A stretch of DNA of 64,000 nucleotides from Leptobrachium leishanense (GCA_009667805.1 CM019075.1:15019738-15083737), one strand, 5' to 3'. Shown: positions 50,757-63,112, numbered from the stretch's first letter. Numbers and translations are program-made. The notes: generated by a model not told the origin, from the letters alone.

Positions 50757-51295
50757 ATGACCTTGATAAGTCGTGACATCATCTATACAGCCTGGTGTCT
50801 GGCCCCGCCTCCTGCGCCATCCTCTGTTACGCTAACTTGTCTCTGTGGGAAGTGAAATGTCGCCCGTGATGGGCGGCTGTAGTGGGCGGGATGGCAGGGC
50901 CTGTCCGGAGGTCACCGGGCCTTGTGTCACGGTGACGGGATGGAAACTGAATGTCCTGGGAGAGTCTGCTCTTTCATAACAGCATTCCTGGGCCTCGCAT
51001 GTCACTAAGCCGCTCATACTGAGTTACCACACGCCGCACAGCCCCGCATTAACCCTCCTTTAATGCTTTGTTGACATCGTTCACTGGGTGCCCCCCCCCC
51101 ACGACAAAAAAAAAAGGACCTAAATATTCTCAGTATGTTGTTCGCCGAAGGCTGAGGAGCAGCATGTCCGTCCTGTGAGAGGACCTCACCTCAGATACTC
51201 CACCAAGACATATTCCAGTCTGGTGAAGGAAAGGCCCGGAATTACTGAATACAGCTCTCCACCATTTATATAGAATATACACCATATATATATAT
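50757..51295. other. No gene recognised
   Basis: The sequence contains a GACATCATC and GCCTGGTGTCTGGCCCCGCC block that weakly resembles 61148-61196. C-rich and A-rich runs lie near 51090-51115. Confidence 0.5.
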
Positions 51296-52155
51296 AAAGG
51301 AGCCCCTAAAAGACACCCGCACACCCTGAATATATGGAGGAACCCCTAAAAAGACATCCGCACACCCTGAATATATGGAGGAACCCCTAAAAAGACACCC
51401 GTACACCCTGAATATATGGAGGAACCCCTAAAAACACACCCACACACCCTGAATATATGGAGGAGCCCCTAAACAGACATCCTCACACACTGAATATATG
51501 GAGGAACCCCTAAAAAGACACCCGTACACCCTGAATATATGGAGGAGCCCCTAAAAAGACACCCGCACACCCTGAATATATGGAGGAACCCCTAAAGACA
51601 CCCGCACACCCTGAATATATGGAGGAACCCCTAAAAAGACACCCGCACACCCTGAATATATGGAGGAACCCCTAAACAGACTCCCGCACACCCTGAATAT
51701 ATAGAGCAGCCCCTAAAAAGACACCCGCACACCCTGAATATATAAAGGAGCCCCTAAAAGACACCCGCACACCCTGAATATATGGAGGAACCCCTAAAAA
51801 GACATCCGCACACCCTGAATATATGGAGGAACCCCTAAAAAGACACCCGTACACCCTGAATATATGGAGGAACCCCTAAAAACACACCCACACACCCTGA
51901 ATATATGGAGGAGCCCCTAAACAGACACTCACACACCCTGAATATATGGAGGAGCCCCTAAAAAGACATCCGCACACCCTGAATATATGGAGGAACCCCT
52001 AAAAAGACACCGTACACCCTGAATATATGGAGGAACCCCTAAAAACACACCCACACACCCTGAATATATGGAGGAGCCCCTAAACAGACACTCACACACC
52101 CTGAATATATGGAGGAGACCCTAAAAATACACCCACACACCCTGAATATATGGAG
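51296..52155 (-). repeat. 41-bp minisatellite in inverted orientation (array B), cut by the gap
   Basis: CACACCCTGAATATATGGAG then GAACCCCTAAAAAGACACCC plus G is the reverse complement of the array C unit. About 21 copies are seen before the Ns begin in the middle of a unit. Confidence 0.97.
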
Positions 52156-52255
52156 NNNNNNNNNNNNNNNNNNNNNNNNNNNNNNNNNNNNNNNNNNNNN
52201 NNNNNNNNNNNNNNNNNNNNNNNNNNNNNNNNNNNNNNNNNNNNNNNNNNNNNNN
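52156..52255. other. Assembly gap, 100 N
   Basis: Exactly 100 N is a placeholder for a gap of unknown size. Sequence to the left is array B and sequence to the right is not. Confidence 0.99.
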
Positions 52256-52380
52256 TTCGCCAACACCTTCATGGCAAAGTATCCAATCTGTGGGAACGCT
52301 TTAACACGCTGCTACCGGAACGGAGGATGAGAAAATATTTACTCTGCGGAGCCTTTATGTGCGTCACATACATAGGAACT
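52256..52380 (+). other. Coding-like fragment abutting the gap, function unknown
   Basis: One plus frame reads RQHLHGKVSNLWERFNTLLP then ERRMRKYLL directly from the gap edge. It has protein-like composition but no GT donor at its end and no family that I recognise. It could be an exon edge, a decayed transposon gene or chance. Confidence 0.2.
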
Positions 52381-52394
52381 CCCTTATCTTTCCA

Positions 52395-53085
52395 CAGCAG
52401 GTATATAGGCACAGCTAAGAAGTCGAGAAAGAATAGGGGGCTATATAGGCACAGCTAAGGGTGTCGAGAAAGAATAGGGAGGTATATAGGTACAGCTAAG
52501 GGCGTCGAGAAATTATAGGGGGTTATATAGGCACAGCTAAGGGCGTCGAGAAAGAATAGAGAGGTATATAGGTACAGCTAAGGGCGTCGAGAAATAATAG
52601 GGGGGTATATAGGTACAGCTAAGGGCGTCGAGAAAGAATAGGGGGGTATATAGGTACAGCTAAGGGCGTCGAGAAAGAATAGGGGGTATATAGGTACGGC
52701 TAAGGGCGTCGAGAAAGAATAGGGGGGTATATAGGTACAGCTAAGGGCGTCGAGAAAGAATAGAGAGGTATATCGGTACAGCTAAGGGCGTCGAGAAAGA
52801 ATAGGGGGGTATATAGGTACAGCTAAGGGCGTCGAGAAAGAATAGGGGGGTATATAGGTACAGCTAAGGGCGTGGAGAAAGAATAGGGGGGTATATATAG
52901 GTACAGCTAAGGGCGTGGAGAAAGAATAGGGGGGTATATAGGTACAGCTAAGGGCGTGGAGAAAGAATAGGGGGGTATATATAGGTACAGCTAAGGGCGT
53001 GGAGAAAGAATAGGGGGGTATATAGGTACAGCTAAGGGCGTCGAGAAAGAATAGGGGGTTATATAGGTACAGCTAAGGGCGTATC
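52395..53085 (+). repeat. 41-bp minisatellite, second family (CGTCGAGAAAGAATAGGGG), about 17 copies
   Basis: The unit is GTATATAGGTACAGCTAAGG then GCGTCGAGAAAGAATAGGGG plus G, spacing 41 bp (52621 to 52662). It is unrelated in sequence to arrays A-C. Confidence 0.95.
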
Positions 53086-54045
53086 TGAAATTGGGCGCTG
53101 AGCAGGTGTCGCCTCCAAGACATTTTATTATTTCCTTTGCTTTCAGATTTTTATCTATTTCTACGTATAGGAACCCGCACATTTTATTCATGTTTGTTTT
53201 TTTCTATTATTCAGACGAAATCAGAACAAATTATAGACGTCGTAGACAAGAAACAACACGTTTCAGAAAACTGTCGCCTGGACTTTGACTCCTATATACC
53301 CACAACAAACACAAACACGGAGGTTTAAACCCATTTACGCCTGAGAAAACTCCACAGAATGGAAATGTGTTCTACATGTTGGACTTCAGACGTAAATGGG
53401 TTAAAAAGGTCCCTCTACAAACCCACGATTTAGATTTTAAAGTAGTCAGACTGAGTGGAGTGACCCCCCCCTCTTCCTTCCCCCTCCAGTAGCGACTTAT
53501 TGACAGCCTTCAAGGAGAAGGTGAGGTTAGTGAGGATACCTTTGTGACTTATGACGGTCAACTTTCACCCTGACTGTTTAATCAAGCTTGAGCGATACTA
53601 AGGATAGATACTTGGAGTGTCCCTTTAATCTTATCTACCGCTTTACAATCTTGTTTACCCACATGTTAAGGTATACTGTTTTTTTCCTTTTCACTTTATT
53701 TCCTGCTGTACTTCACCTTGCTCATCCAATAGAAAAGTAGTGGTAACGCCTGCTTATATTCAAATAATACCAAATGAAAGCATTTTCACGTAGTGTTTAC
53801 CTGCCCCGAAGCATATTATGTCATCTAACAACTGCATTGTGATTCTCTAAAATTCTGTGAGTAATGACACTTTCTACGTTTTATGAGGAATAAATAATGG
53901 CACTATGCAGAGCAGAAGTCTGCGGTATGCTGAAAGCTATCGAAAAAGCATGATAAACTCCTATTTACAGGAGTTCAGTAGATGCTAGACGTGTGTGATT
54001 CAATTTGGAAGACACAAACTGCATATCAGCTGCATTCGAAACGAA
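53086..54045. other. No gene; one short TTAA MITE
   Basis: Apart from 53325-53404 this is unique-looking AT-rich sequence. Confidence 0.5.
53325..53404. mobile_element. 80-bp miniature TTAA element
   Basis: TTAAACCCATTTACGCCTGA and TTCAGACGTAAATGGGTTAA are inverted ends with TTAA at both borders, which suggests a piggyBac-type miniature element or solo hairpin. Confidence 0.6.
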
Positions 54046-54868
54046 ACAAATCAGTATATAACAAATCGATTCAGTATATAACAAGTCGATACGGTTTATA
54101 ACAAATCAAATCGGTATATAACAAATCAATACGGTATATAACAAGTCGATACGGTATATAAAAAATCAATACGGTATATAACAAATCGATTCAGTATATA
54201 ACAAGACGAATCGGTAAATAACAAATCGATACGTATATAACAAGTAGATACGTATATAACAAGTCAATATGGTAAATAACAAATCAAATCAGTATTTAAC
54301 AAATCAATACAGTATATAACAAGTCAATACAGTATATAACAAATCAATACGGTATATAACAAATCGAATCGGTATATAACAAATCGATACGTATATAACA
54401 AGTAGATACATATATAACAAGTCGATACGGTATATAACAAATCAATATGGTTTATAACAAATCAATACAGTATATAACAAATCAATACGGTATATAACAA
54501 GTCGATACGGTATATAAAAAATCAATACGGTATATAACAAATCAATTCAGTATATAACAAGATGAATCGGTATATAACAAATCGATACGATATATAACAA
54601 GTCGATACAGTATATAACAAGTCAATATGGTATATAACAAATCAAATCGGTATATAACAAATCGATACAGTATATAACAAGTCGATACAGTATATAACAA
54701 ATCAATACGGTATATAACAAATCAAATCGGTATATAACAAATCAATACGGTATATTGCAAATCGATTCGGTATATAACAAGTCGATTCTGTATATAATAA
54801 ATCGATATGTATATAACAAGTCGATACAGTATATAACAAATCGATTCAGTATATAATAAATTGAATTT
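54046..54868 (+). repeat. 20-bp AT-rich minisatellite (AACAAATCGATACGGTATAT), about 41 copies
   Basis: It is strictly 20-bp with AAATC/AAGTC, GATAC/AATAC/GATTC and CGG/CAG variants. Many ATCGAT and TATATAAC words occur. Confidence 0.95.
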
Positions 54869-55430
54869 GTTATGACGTCCTCATTGTAACTAGGCAGCAA
54901 TCGCACAGACGGTCACCGCAGCACACACTCAATTCACATCTCAGTCCGCCCTCATGCACATGTTGCCGTCACTTTGCCTTTGTTGTGATCTCGATGACAT
55001 CATGATAGCGTTGGGTTTGCTGCAGAAGGTGATGAGGTCATGCTCGCGCCTGAGACCATGTAGGAGGTCGCCGGCTTCCTGTCTGTCCGCTGTGCATTTC
55101 CAATGTGTGTTAGCTTGGCTCTAATGTACACATGTAGCGTGTTCCACCTCGTCAGGTGCAAGGCATGTTCCAGGATGGAAAAAGTACGTGGAAGCGTCAC
55201 ATCTGGGGGTTTTAGGACAACGAGACTGGAGACATTGCTCTAATTTATGCCAAGGCATCACTGCTTTTGGGAGGGGGTTTTGTCACAGTAGTTTGTCTCC
55301 TGCCGAGGTGCAGGCAGGGCATACAGTGCAAAAATGCTTGTTCCCACAGTGCCGCCGTGTGCAGCACCATAGGGCATCTGCCAGCTCAGCTCTCATGGCA
55401 TTTCCATAACCGATGCCCAGCATGGACCAG
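54869..55430. other. No gene recognised
   Basis: Short open frames exist on both strands, but none resembles a known family or shows paired splice sites. Confidence 0.5.
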
Positions 55431-55525
55431 CAGAGGCGGCTCTATAATTAGGCAAACTAGGCAGTCGTCTATGGCTTCACTCAAACAGGGGTGTCACGTG
55501 ATGGAATGTTAGTGCGCACATGGCA
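55431..55525 (+). mobile_element. Left part of a hAT-type MITE
   Basis: CAGAGGCGGCTCTATAATTA, then CTCAAACAGGGG and GTGATGG, parallels the first about 90 bp of 29081-29310. The right end is missing. Confidence 0.7.
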
Positions 55526-55806
55526 TTCCACACAGATATACTCCTTCATGCACATACTCCCACCATTAAGTGTAGGCCCAACTCAGAGGTCCAGTATTGA
55601 TGGAACATACTGGTCCTAGGACCGGCAACCACTGCTTTGGATCTCATCACCCCCATCATGCAGAACCGAGAAAGAAACGCTTTATTTTCTTATTATTATC
55701 ACTGTTTTTATAGCGGCAACAGTTTCCGCAGCGCAGAATCCATTCATCCTCCTCAGACATCGCTTACCTTCCCAGGTAGTAAATCCTGCACCTCGATTGT
55801 TCTAGA

Positions 55807-55942
55807 TGAGGGATGTCAATCTGCGGCCCCCCAGATGTTTATGGCCAACAATACAATCCTATGAATGCAGTAATGGGCCAGAGAATCATGGGAATCGTAG
55901 TTCAGGAATATCTGCGGGACCATAGTTTGAGACCCCTGATCA
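55807..55942. mobile_element. hAT-like MITE (AGGGATGTCAATCT type)
   Basis: AGGGATGTCAATCTGCGGCC and GGACCATAGTTTGAGACCCC are outer arms, around CCTATGAATGCAG and GAATCATGGGAATCGTAGTT. It is related to 46566-46679. Confidence 0.7.
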
Positions 55943-56545
55943 AAATACTACCATTAAATGAAATTAAACCCCTTACCATTGCAGGAACAAGAGGTGGCAT
56001 GATGAGTTCATACATACGTCTCCTGGAGTCCTGCACCGGTACCTAAGTAAGTGGCATAAATAGCACAAAATAAAATGTATAAATATTATGGAGGGTGACA
56101 GGGAGGCTCTGCCTGAAGAACGCGGATTTGAATATATAAAATGTTAACGCTACATGTAATAATAAATACAGGACGCAGAGAAATCCATGTGACCCTGGGA
56201 GCTTGCACTCTAATCCAGCTCAGCGGAGATCACTTTGCAGCACATGAAGCGAGATTGACCAAATGTTATTTTCTTTTTTTACCCTGGTATCTGATTTCTG
56301 AAAAAGTCACTTTGGTGTGATTTGTCCCCGTGTTTATGGCCGGGTGACACAGGACAGGACAGGTTTACAGGATGCTTGGGCCTCCAGGGAGAGAGAGCGC
56401 CACACTGATAACATACTGTAAAACAAGGTGCAATCCAATCACTCCTATATAACCTTTACCCTGTACAACCACAACAACCTTAACACTTTCACTGCCAGAC
56501 AGGCTGCGGACTCCAAGCATAGGAAACTCGAAGCAATAAGAGCTA
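55943..56545. other. No gene recognised
   Basis: This is unique-looking sequence without exons or complete elements. Confidence 0.5.
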
Positions 56546-56547
56546 CG

Positions 56548-56606
56548 CGTATAACAGAGCTGCACAAAACAACGAGTCTCAGTCTATACTACAATGCATG
56601 ATATTG
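56548..56606 (+). repeat. Left boundary repeat of array C, 55-bp family relative
   Basis: GTATAACAGAGCTGCACAAA then ACAACGAGTCTCAG resembles both the sequence at 61049-61110 and the GTATCACAGAGCTCCACAGC part of the 55-bp unit. Confidence 0.55.
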
Positions 56607-59600
56607 TAGGGGCTCCTCCATATATTCAGGGTGTGCGGGTGTCTTTTTAGGGTCTCCTCCATATATTCAGGGTGTGCGGGTGTCTTTTTAGGGGTTCCTC
56701 CATATATTCAGGGTGTGTGGGTGTCTTTTTAGGGGCTCCTCCATATATTCAGGGTGTGTGGGTGTCTTTTTAGGGGCTCCTCTATATATTCAGGGTGTGC
56801 GGGTGTCTTTAGGGGCTCCTGTATATATTCAGGGTGTGTGGGTGTCTTTTTAGGGGCTCCTCCATATATTCAGGGTGTGTGGGTCTTTTTAGGGGCTCCT
56901 CCATATATTCAGGGTGTGTGGGTGTCTTTTAGGGGCTCCTCCATATATTCAGGGTGTGCGGGTGTCTTTTTAGGGGTTCCTCCATATATTCAGGGTGTGT
57001 GGGTGTCTTTTTAGGGGCTCCTCTATATATTCAGGGTGTGCGGGTGTCTTTTTAGGGGCTCCTCCATATGTTCAGGGTGTGCGGGTGTATTTTTAGGGGC
57101 TCCTCCATATATTCAGGGTGTGCGGGTCTTTTTAGGGGCTCCTCCATATATTCAGGGTGTGTGGGTGTCTTTTTAGGGGTTCCTCCATATATTCAGGGTG
57201 TGTGGGTGTCTTTTTAGGGGCTCCTCCATATGTCAGTAGGAGGTGGCGGTGTATTTTTAGGGGCTCCTCCATATGTTCAGGGTGTGCGGGTGTATTTTTA
57301 GGGCGCTCCTCCATATATTCAGGGTGTGCGGGTGTATTTTTAGGGGCTCCTCCATATATTCAGGGTGTGCGGGTCTTTTTAGGGGCTCCTCCATATATTC
57401 AGGGTGTGTGGGTGTCTTTTAGGGGCTCCTCTATATATTCAGGGTGTGCGGGTGTCTTTTTAGGGGCTCCTACATATATTCAGGGTGTGTGGGTGTCTTT
57501 TTAGGGTCTCCTCCATATATTCAGGGTGTGCGGGTGTCTTTTTAGGGACCCCTCCATATATTCAGGGTGTGGGGGTGTCTTTTTAGGGACCCCTCCATAT
57601 ATTCAGGGTGTGTGGGTGTTTTTTTAGGGGTTCCTCCATATATTCAGGGTGTGTGGGTGTCTTTTTAGGGGTTCCTCCATATATTCAGGGTGTGTGGGTG
57701 TTTTTTTAGGGGTTCCTCCATATATTCAGGGTGTGTGGGTGTCTTTTTAGGGGTTCCTCCATATATTCAGGGTGTGCGGGTGTCTTTAGGGGCTCCTCCA
57801 TATATTCAGGTGTGCGGGTGTCTTTTTAGGGGCTCCTCCATATATTCAGGGTGTGTGGGTGTCTTTTTAGGGGTTCCTCCATATATTCAGGGTGTGCGGG
57901 TGTCTTTTTAGGGGCTCCTCCATATATCAGGGTGTGCGGGTGTCTTTTTAGGGGCTCCTCCATATATTCAGGGTGTGTCTTTTTAGGGGTTCCTCTATAT
58001 ATTCAGGGTGTGCGGGTGTCTTTTTAGGGGCCCCTCCATATATTCAGGGGTGCGGGTGTCTTTTTAGGGGCTCCTCCATATATTCAGGGTGTGCAGGTGT
58101 CTTTTTAGGGGTTCCTCCATATATTCAGGTGTGCGGGTGTTCATATAGGGGTTCCTCCATATATTCAGGGTGTGTGGGTATATTTTTAGGGGCTCCTCCA
58201 TATATTCAGGGTGTGTGGGTGTCTTTTTAGGGGTTCCTCCATATATTCAGGGTGTGTGGGTATCTTTTTAGGGGTTCCTCCATATATTCAGGGTGTGCGG
58301 GTGTCTTTAGGGGCTCCTCCATATATTCAGGGTGTGTGGGTGTCTTTTTAGGGGCTCCTCCATATATTCAGGGTGTGTGGGTGTCTTTTAGGGGTTCCTC
58401 CATATATTCAGGGTGTGTGGGTGTCTTTTTAGGGGCTCCTCCATATGTTCAAGGTGTGCGGGTGTATTTTTAGGGGCTCCTCCATATATTCAGGGTGTGC
58501 GGGTCTTTTTAGGGGCTCCTCCATATATTCAGGGTGTGCGGGTGTCTTTTAGGGGCTCCTCCATATGTTCAGGTGTGCGGGTGTATTTTTAGGGGCTCCT
58601 CCATATATTCAGGGTGTGCGGGTCTTTTTAGGGGCTCCTCCATATATTCAGGGTGTGTGGGTGTCTTTTTAGGGGTTCCTCCATATATTCAGGGTGTGTG
58701 GTGTGGGTGTCGTTAGGGGTTCCTCCATATATTCAGGGTGTGCGGGTGTATTTTTAGGGGCTCCTCCATATATTCAGGGTGTGTGGGTGTCGTTTAGGGG
58801 TTCCTCCATATATTCAGGGTGTGCGGGTGTCTTTTTAGGGGTTCCTCCATATATTCAGGGTGTGTGGGTATCTTTTTAGGGGTTCCTCCATATATTCAGG
58901 GTGTGTGGGTGTCTTTAGGGGCTCCTCCATATATTCAGGGTGTGTGGGTGTCTTTTTAGGGGCTCCTCTATATATTCAGGGTGTGAGGGTGTCTTTTTAG
59001 GGGTTCCTCCAGATATTCAGGGTGTGCCGGTGTCTTTTTAGGGGCTCCTCCATATATTCAGGGTGTGCGGGTGTCTTTTTAGGGGCTCCTCCATATATTC
59101 AGGGTGTGCGGGTGTGTCTTTTTAGGGGCTCCTCCATATATTCAGGTGTGTGGGTGTCTTTTTAGGGGCTCCTCCATATGTTCAGGGTGTGCGGGTGTAT
59201 TTTTAGGGGCTCCTCCATATATTCAGGGTGTGTCTTTTTAGGGGTTCCTCTATATATTCAGGGTGTGCGGGTGTCTTTTTAGGGGCCCCTCCATATATTC
59301 AGGGTGTGCGGGTGTCTTTTTAGGGGCTCCTCCATATATTCAGGGTGTGCGGGTGTCTTTTAGGGTTCTCCATATATTCAGGGTGTGCGGGTGTCTATAT
59401 AGGGGTTCCTCCATATATTCAGGGTGTGTGGGTATATTTTTAGGGGCTCCTCCATATATTGAGGGTGTGCGGGTGTCTTTTTAGGGGTTCCTCCATATAT
59501 TCAGGGTGTGCGGGTGTCTTTTAGGGGTTCCTCCATATATTCAGGGTGTGTGGGTGTCCTTTAGGGGTTCCTCCATATATTCAGGGTGTGTGGGTGTCTT

Positions 59601-61047
59601 TAGGGGCTCCTCCATATATTCAGGGTGTGTGGGTGTCTTTAGGGGCTCCTCCATATATTCAGGGTGTGCGGGTGTGTCTTTTTAGGGGTTCCTCCATATA
59701 TTCAGGGTGTGTGGGTGTCTTTTTAGGGGCTCCATATATTCAGGGTGTGCGGGTGTCTTTTTAGGGGCTCCTCCATATATTCAGGTGTGTGTGGGTGTCT
59801 TTTAGGGGTTCCTCCATATATTCAGGGTGGTGCGGGTGTATTTTTAGGGGCTCCTCCATATATTCAGGGTGTGCGGGTCTTTTTAGGGGCTCCTCCATAT
59901 ATTCAGGGTGTGCGGGTGTCTTTTTAGGGGCTCCTCCATATGTTCAGGGTGTGCGGGTGTATTTTTAGGGGCTCCTCCATATATTCAGGGTGTGCGGGTG
60001 TTTTTTAGGGGCTCCTCCATATATTCAGGGTGTGTGGGTGTCTTTTTAGGGGCTCCATATATTCAGGGTGTGTGGGTGTCGTTTAGGGGTTCCTCCATAT
60101 ATTCAGGGTGTGTGGGTGTCTTTTTAGGGGCTCCTCCATATGTTCAGGGTGTGCGGGTGTATTTTTAGGGGCTCCTCCATATATTCAGGGTGTGCGGGTC
60201 TTTTTAGGGGCTCCTCCATATATTCAGGGTGTGTGGGTGTCTTTTTAGGGGCTCCTCCATATATTCAGGGTGTGCGGGTGTCTTTTTAGGGGCTCCTCCA
60301 TATATTCAGGGAGTGCGGGTCTTTTTAGAGGCTCCTCCATATATTCAGGGTGTGCGGGTGTCTTTTTAGGGGCTCCTCCATATATTCAGGGTGTGTGGGT
60401 GTCTTTTTAGGGGCTCCTCCATATATTCAGGGTGTGTGGGTGTCTTTTTAGGGGCTCCTCCATATATTCAGGGTGTGCGGGTCTTTTTAGGGGCTCCTCC
60501 ATATATTCAGGGTGTGTGGGTGTCTTTTTAGGGGCTCCTCCATATATTCAGGGTGTGCGGGTGTCTTTTTAGGGGCTCCTCCATATATTCAGGGTGTGTG
60601 GGTGTCTTTTTAGGGGTTCCTCCATATATTCAGGGTGTGCGGGTCTTTTTAGGGGCTCCTCCATATATTCAGGGAGTGCGGGTCTTTTTAGAGGCTCCTC
60701 CATATATTCAGGGTGTGTGGGTGTCTTTTTAGGGGCTCCTCCATATATTCAGGGTGTGGGTGTCTTTTTAGGGGCTCCTCCATATATTCAGGGTGTGTGG
60801 GTGTCTTTTTAGGGGCTCCTCCATATATTCAGGGTGTGTGGGTGTCTTTTTAGGGGCTCCTCCATATATTCAGGGTGTGTGGGTGTCTTTTTAGGGGCTC
60901 CTCCATATATTCAGGGTGTGCGGGTGTCTTTTTAGGGGCTCGTCTATATATTCAGGGTGTGCGGGTGTCTTTTTAGGTGCTCCTCTATATATTCAGGGTG
61001 TGGGGGTGTCTTTTTAGGTGCTCCTCTATATATTCAGGGTGTGCGAG
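56607..61047 (+). repeat. 41-bp minisatellite (array C), about 108 copies
   Basis: The unit is GGTTCCTCCATATATTCAGG then GTGTGTGGGTGTCTTTTTAG plus G. Variants are GGCTCC for GGTTCC, TGCGGG for TGTGGG, and short units lacking GGTGT or TT. Open frames (GVFLGAPPYIQGV type) reflect the absence of stops. The array is bounded on both sides by GTATAACAGAGCTGCA. Confidence 0.98.
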
Positions 61048-61110
61048 TGTATAACAGAGCTGCATAAACCTCCCAGCAGTGAGTCTGTACACTGTAATAA
61101 ATCTCTCGCT
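61048..61110 (+). repeat. Right boundary repeat of array C, 55-bp family relative
   Basis: GTATAACAGAGCTGCATAAA then CCTCCCAGCAGTGAGTCTGT is a direct counterpart of the left boundary. Confidence 0.55.
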
Positions 61111-62067
61111 ATAAATTAGACATTTTGCTCTAAACGACATTTTTAATGATGTCATCGTAAAAGCCTGGGAATACTCGGCCTCTGGCTCCGCCCCCAGCGC
61201 CGTTCCCTCTTTTGGTGGGAGGTGTGACGTTATTAAGGAAGCCACACATGAGCTTTATCTGTAGACAGTGATAAAGATAGAATTTAATGTCTGCTCCTGG
61301 TCGTCCAGGCGGTGGGTGGGTCCCGGCTTTGCTGTCCTGCGATTGGACGGTTTGAATGCAGATAAATAACATTCCTGGGGAGTTCGACGGAGACCGCCGG
61401 ACAGAAATAGCCTCCTTCGTTGCACACGTTGCGTGGATGGTATGCGAACAGCTGGTTACATGGAACACACATATCTGAGCAAAACATTTACGCCTCACCC
61501 CGTGACATTTTCTCCCGAACAGCACGTCTTTGACACGTCTTCAACTCCCATGACCGCTAGGCAGCTGTCGGAGTGTAAGCTCTGCTGCCCAGGCCTAAAC
61601 AAACCTATTTGGCGCGTCCATGGCTAATGTGTTTCTAAAGCCTCGCACGCCACACCTTGATTTTGCTGGACCCAGGGATTAATGGCGGTGTTGACGGGAT
61701 TTGGGCGCAGGTCACTCGTGTTTTATAGGCCGTGTGTTGCGCTGGTGGACGCCCACATTAATGTGTCCTCTGTTTGGGTTAATTAGTGCTCAGGGTTTTT
61801 ACGAGAAGTCGTTTGGCTCATCAAAAATTAATCCGGGAGTTGAATGTAAGCCAGGATAAAGGCACCGGCTGAACCCAGTGTCCGCGCGCACCGGCGTGCG
61901 TTAGGATCACATCTCCTGCACCATGACCTGGCGGGTTCAACGCAACGTCTGAAGAAGACGACGCATAATAAGATACAGTGTCTCGTCAGCTCATTGAAGA
62001 GGGAACTGAATGTCAGCTGTACATTGCGCCGGCAAAACAACAATGACGGGTTAGACGGGCGGGTATG
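61111..62067. other. No gene recognised
   Basis: CpG-containing unique-looking sequence includes GGTGTGACGTTATTAAG (61211-61227, CRE half-site). No exon could be defended. Confidence 0.5.
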
Positions 62068-63112
62068 TACAGGCATGGAATTAGCTTTGGGGGCGTATTG
62101 GGTGTGGAATTAGCTTTGGGGGCGTTACGGGAGGATATGTACAGGTGTGGAATTAGCTTTGGGGCGTGGAATTGGATTTGGGGGCGTATTCGTATGTGGA
62201 ATTGGATTTGGGGGCGTATTGGGACGTGGAATTACATTTGGGGGGGAATTGGGGTGTGGAATTACATTTGGGGAGTATTGGGGTGCGGAATTGGATTTGG
62301 GGCGTATTGGGGTATGAATTTGGATTTGTTGGCATATTGGGGTGCAGAATTGGATTTGGGGGTGTATTGGGATGCAGAATTGGATTTGGGGCGTATTGGG
62401 GTGCAGAATTGGATTTGGGGGCGTATTGGGGTGCGGAATTGGATTTAGGGCGTATTGGGGTATGAATTTGGATTTGTGGGCATATTGGGGTGCAGAATTA
62501 GCTTTGTGGGCATATTGAGGTGCGGAATTGGATTTGGGGGCGTATTGGGGTGCAGAATTGGATTTGGGGGCGTATTGGGGTGCAGAATTGGATTTGGGGC
62601 GTATTGGGGTGCAGAATTAGCTTTGTGGGCATATTGAGGTGCGGAATTAGCTTTGTGGGTGTATTGGGGTGCAAAATTAGCTTTGTGGGCGTATTGAGGT
62701 GTGGAATTAGCTTTGTGGGCATATTGAGGTGCGGAATTAGATTTGGGGGCATATTGGGGTGTGGAATTTGATTTGGGGGCATATTGGGGTGTGGAATTAG
62801 CTTTGGGGGCGTATTGGGGTGTGGAATTAGCTTTGGGGGCGTATTGGGGTGTGGAATTAGCTTTGGGGGCGTATTGAGGTGCGGAATTAGATTTGTGGGC
62901 GTATTGAGGTGCGGAATTAGATTTGTGGGCGTATTGGGATGTGAAATTTGATTTGGGGGCGTATTGGGGCGTGGAATTAGCTTTGGGGGCGTATTGGGGC
63001 GTGGAATTAGCTTTGGGGACGTATTGGGGCGTGGAATTAGCTTTGGGGGCGTATTGGGGTGCGGAATTAGCTTTGGGGGCATATTGGGGTGTGGAATTAG
63101 CTTTGGGGCGTG
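62068..63112 (+). repeat. 30-bp minisatellite (GTGGAATTAGCTTTGGGGGC), about 34 copies
   Basis: The unit is GTGGAATTAGCTTTGGGGGC then GTATTGGGGT. A GGATTTGG variant of AGCTTTGG dominates the left third. The 30-bp period explains long frames on both strands. Confidence 0.96.
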
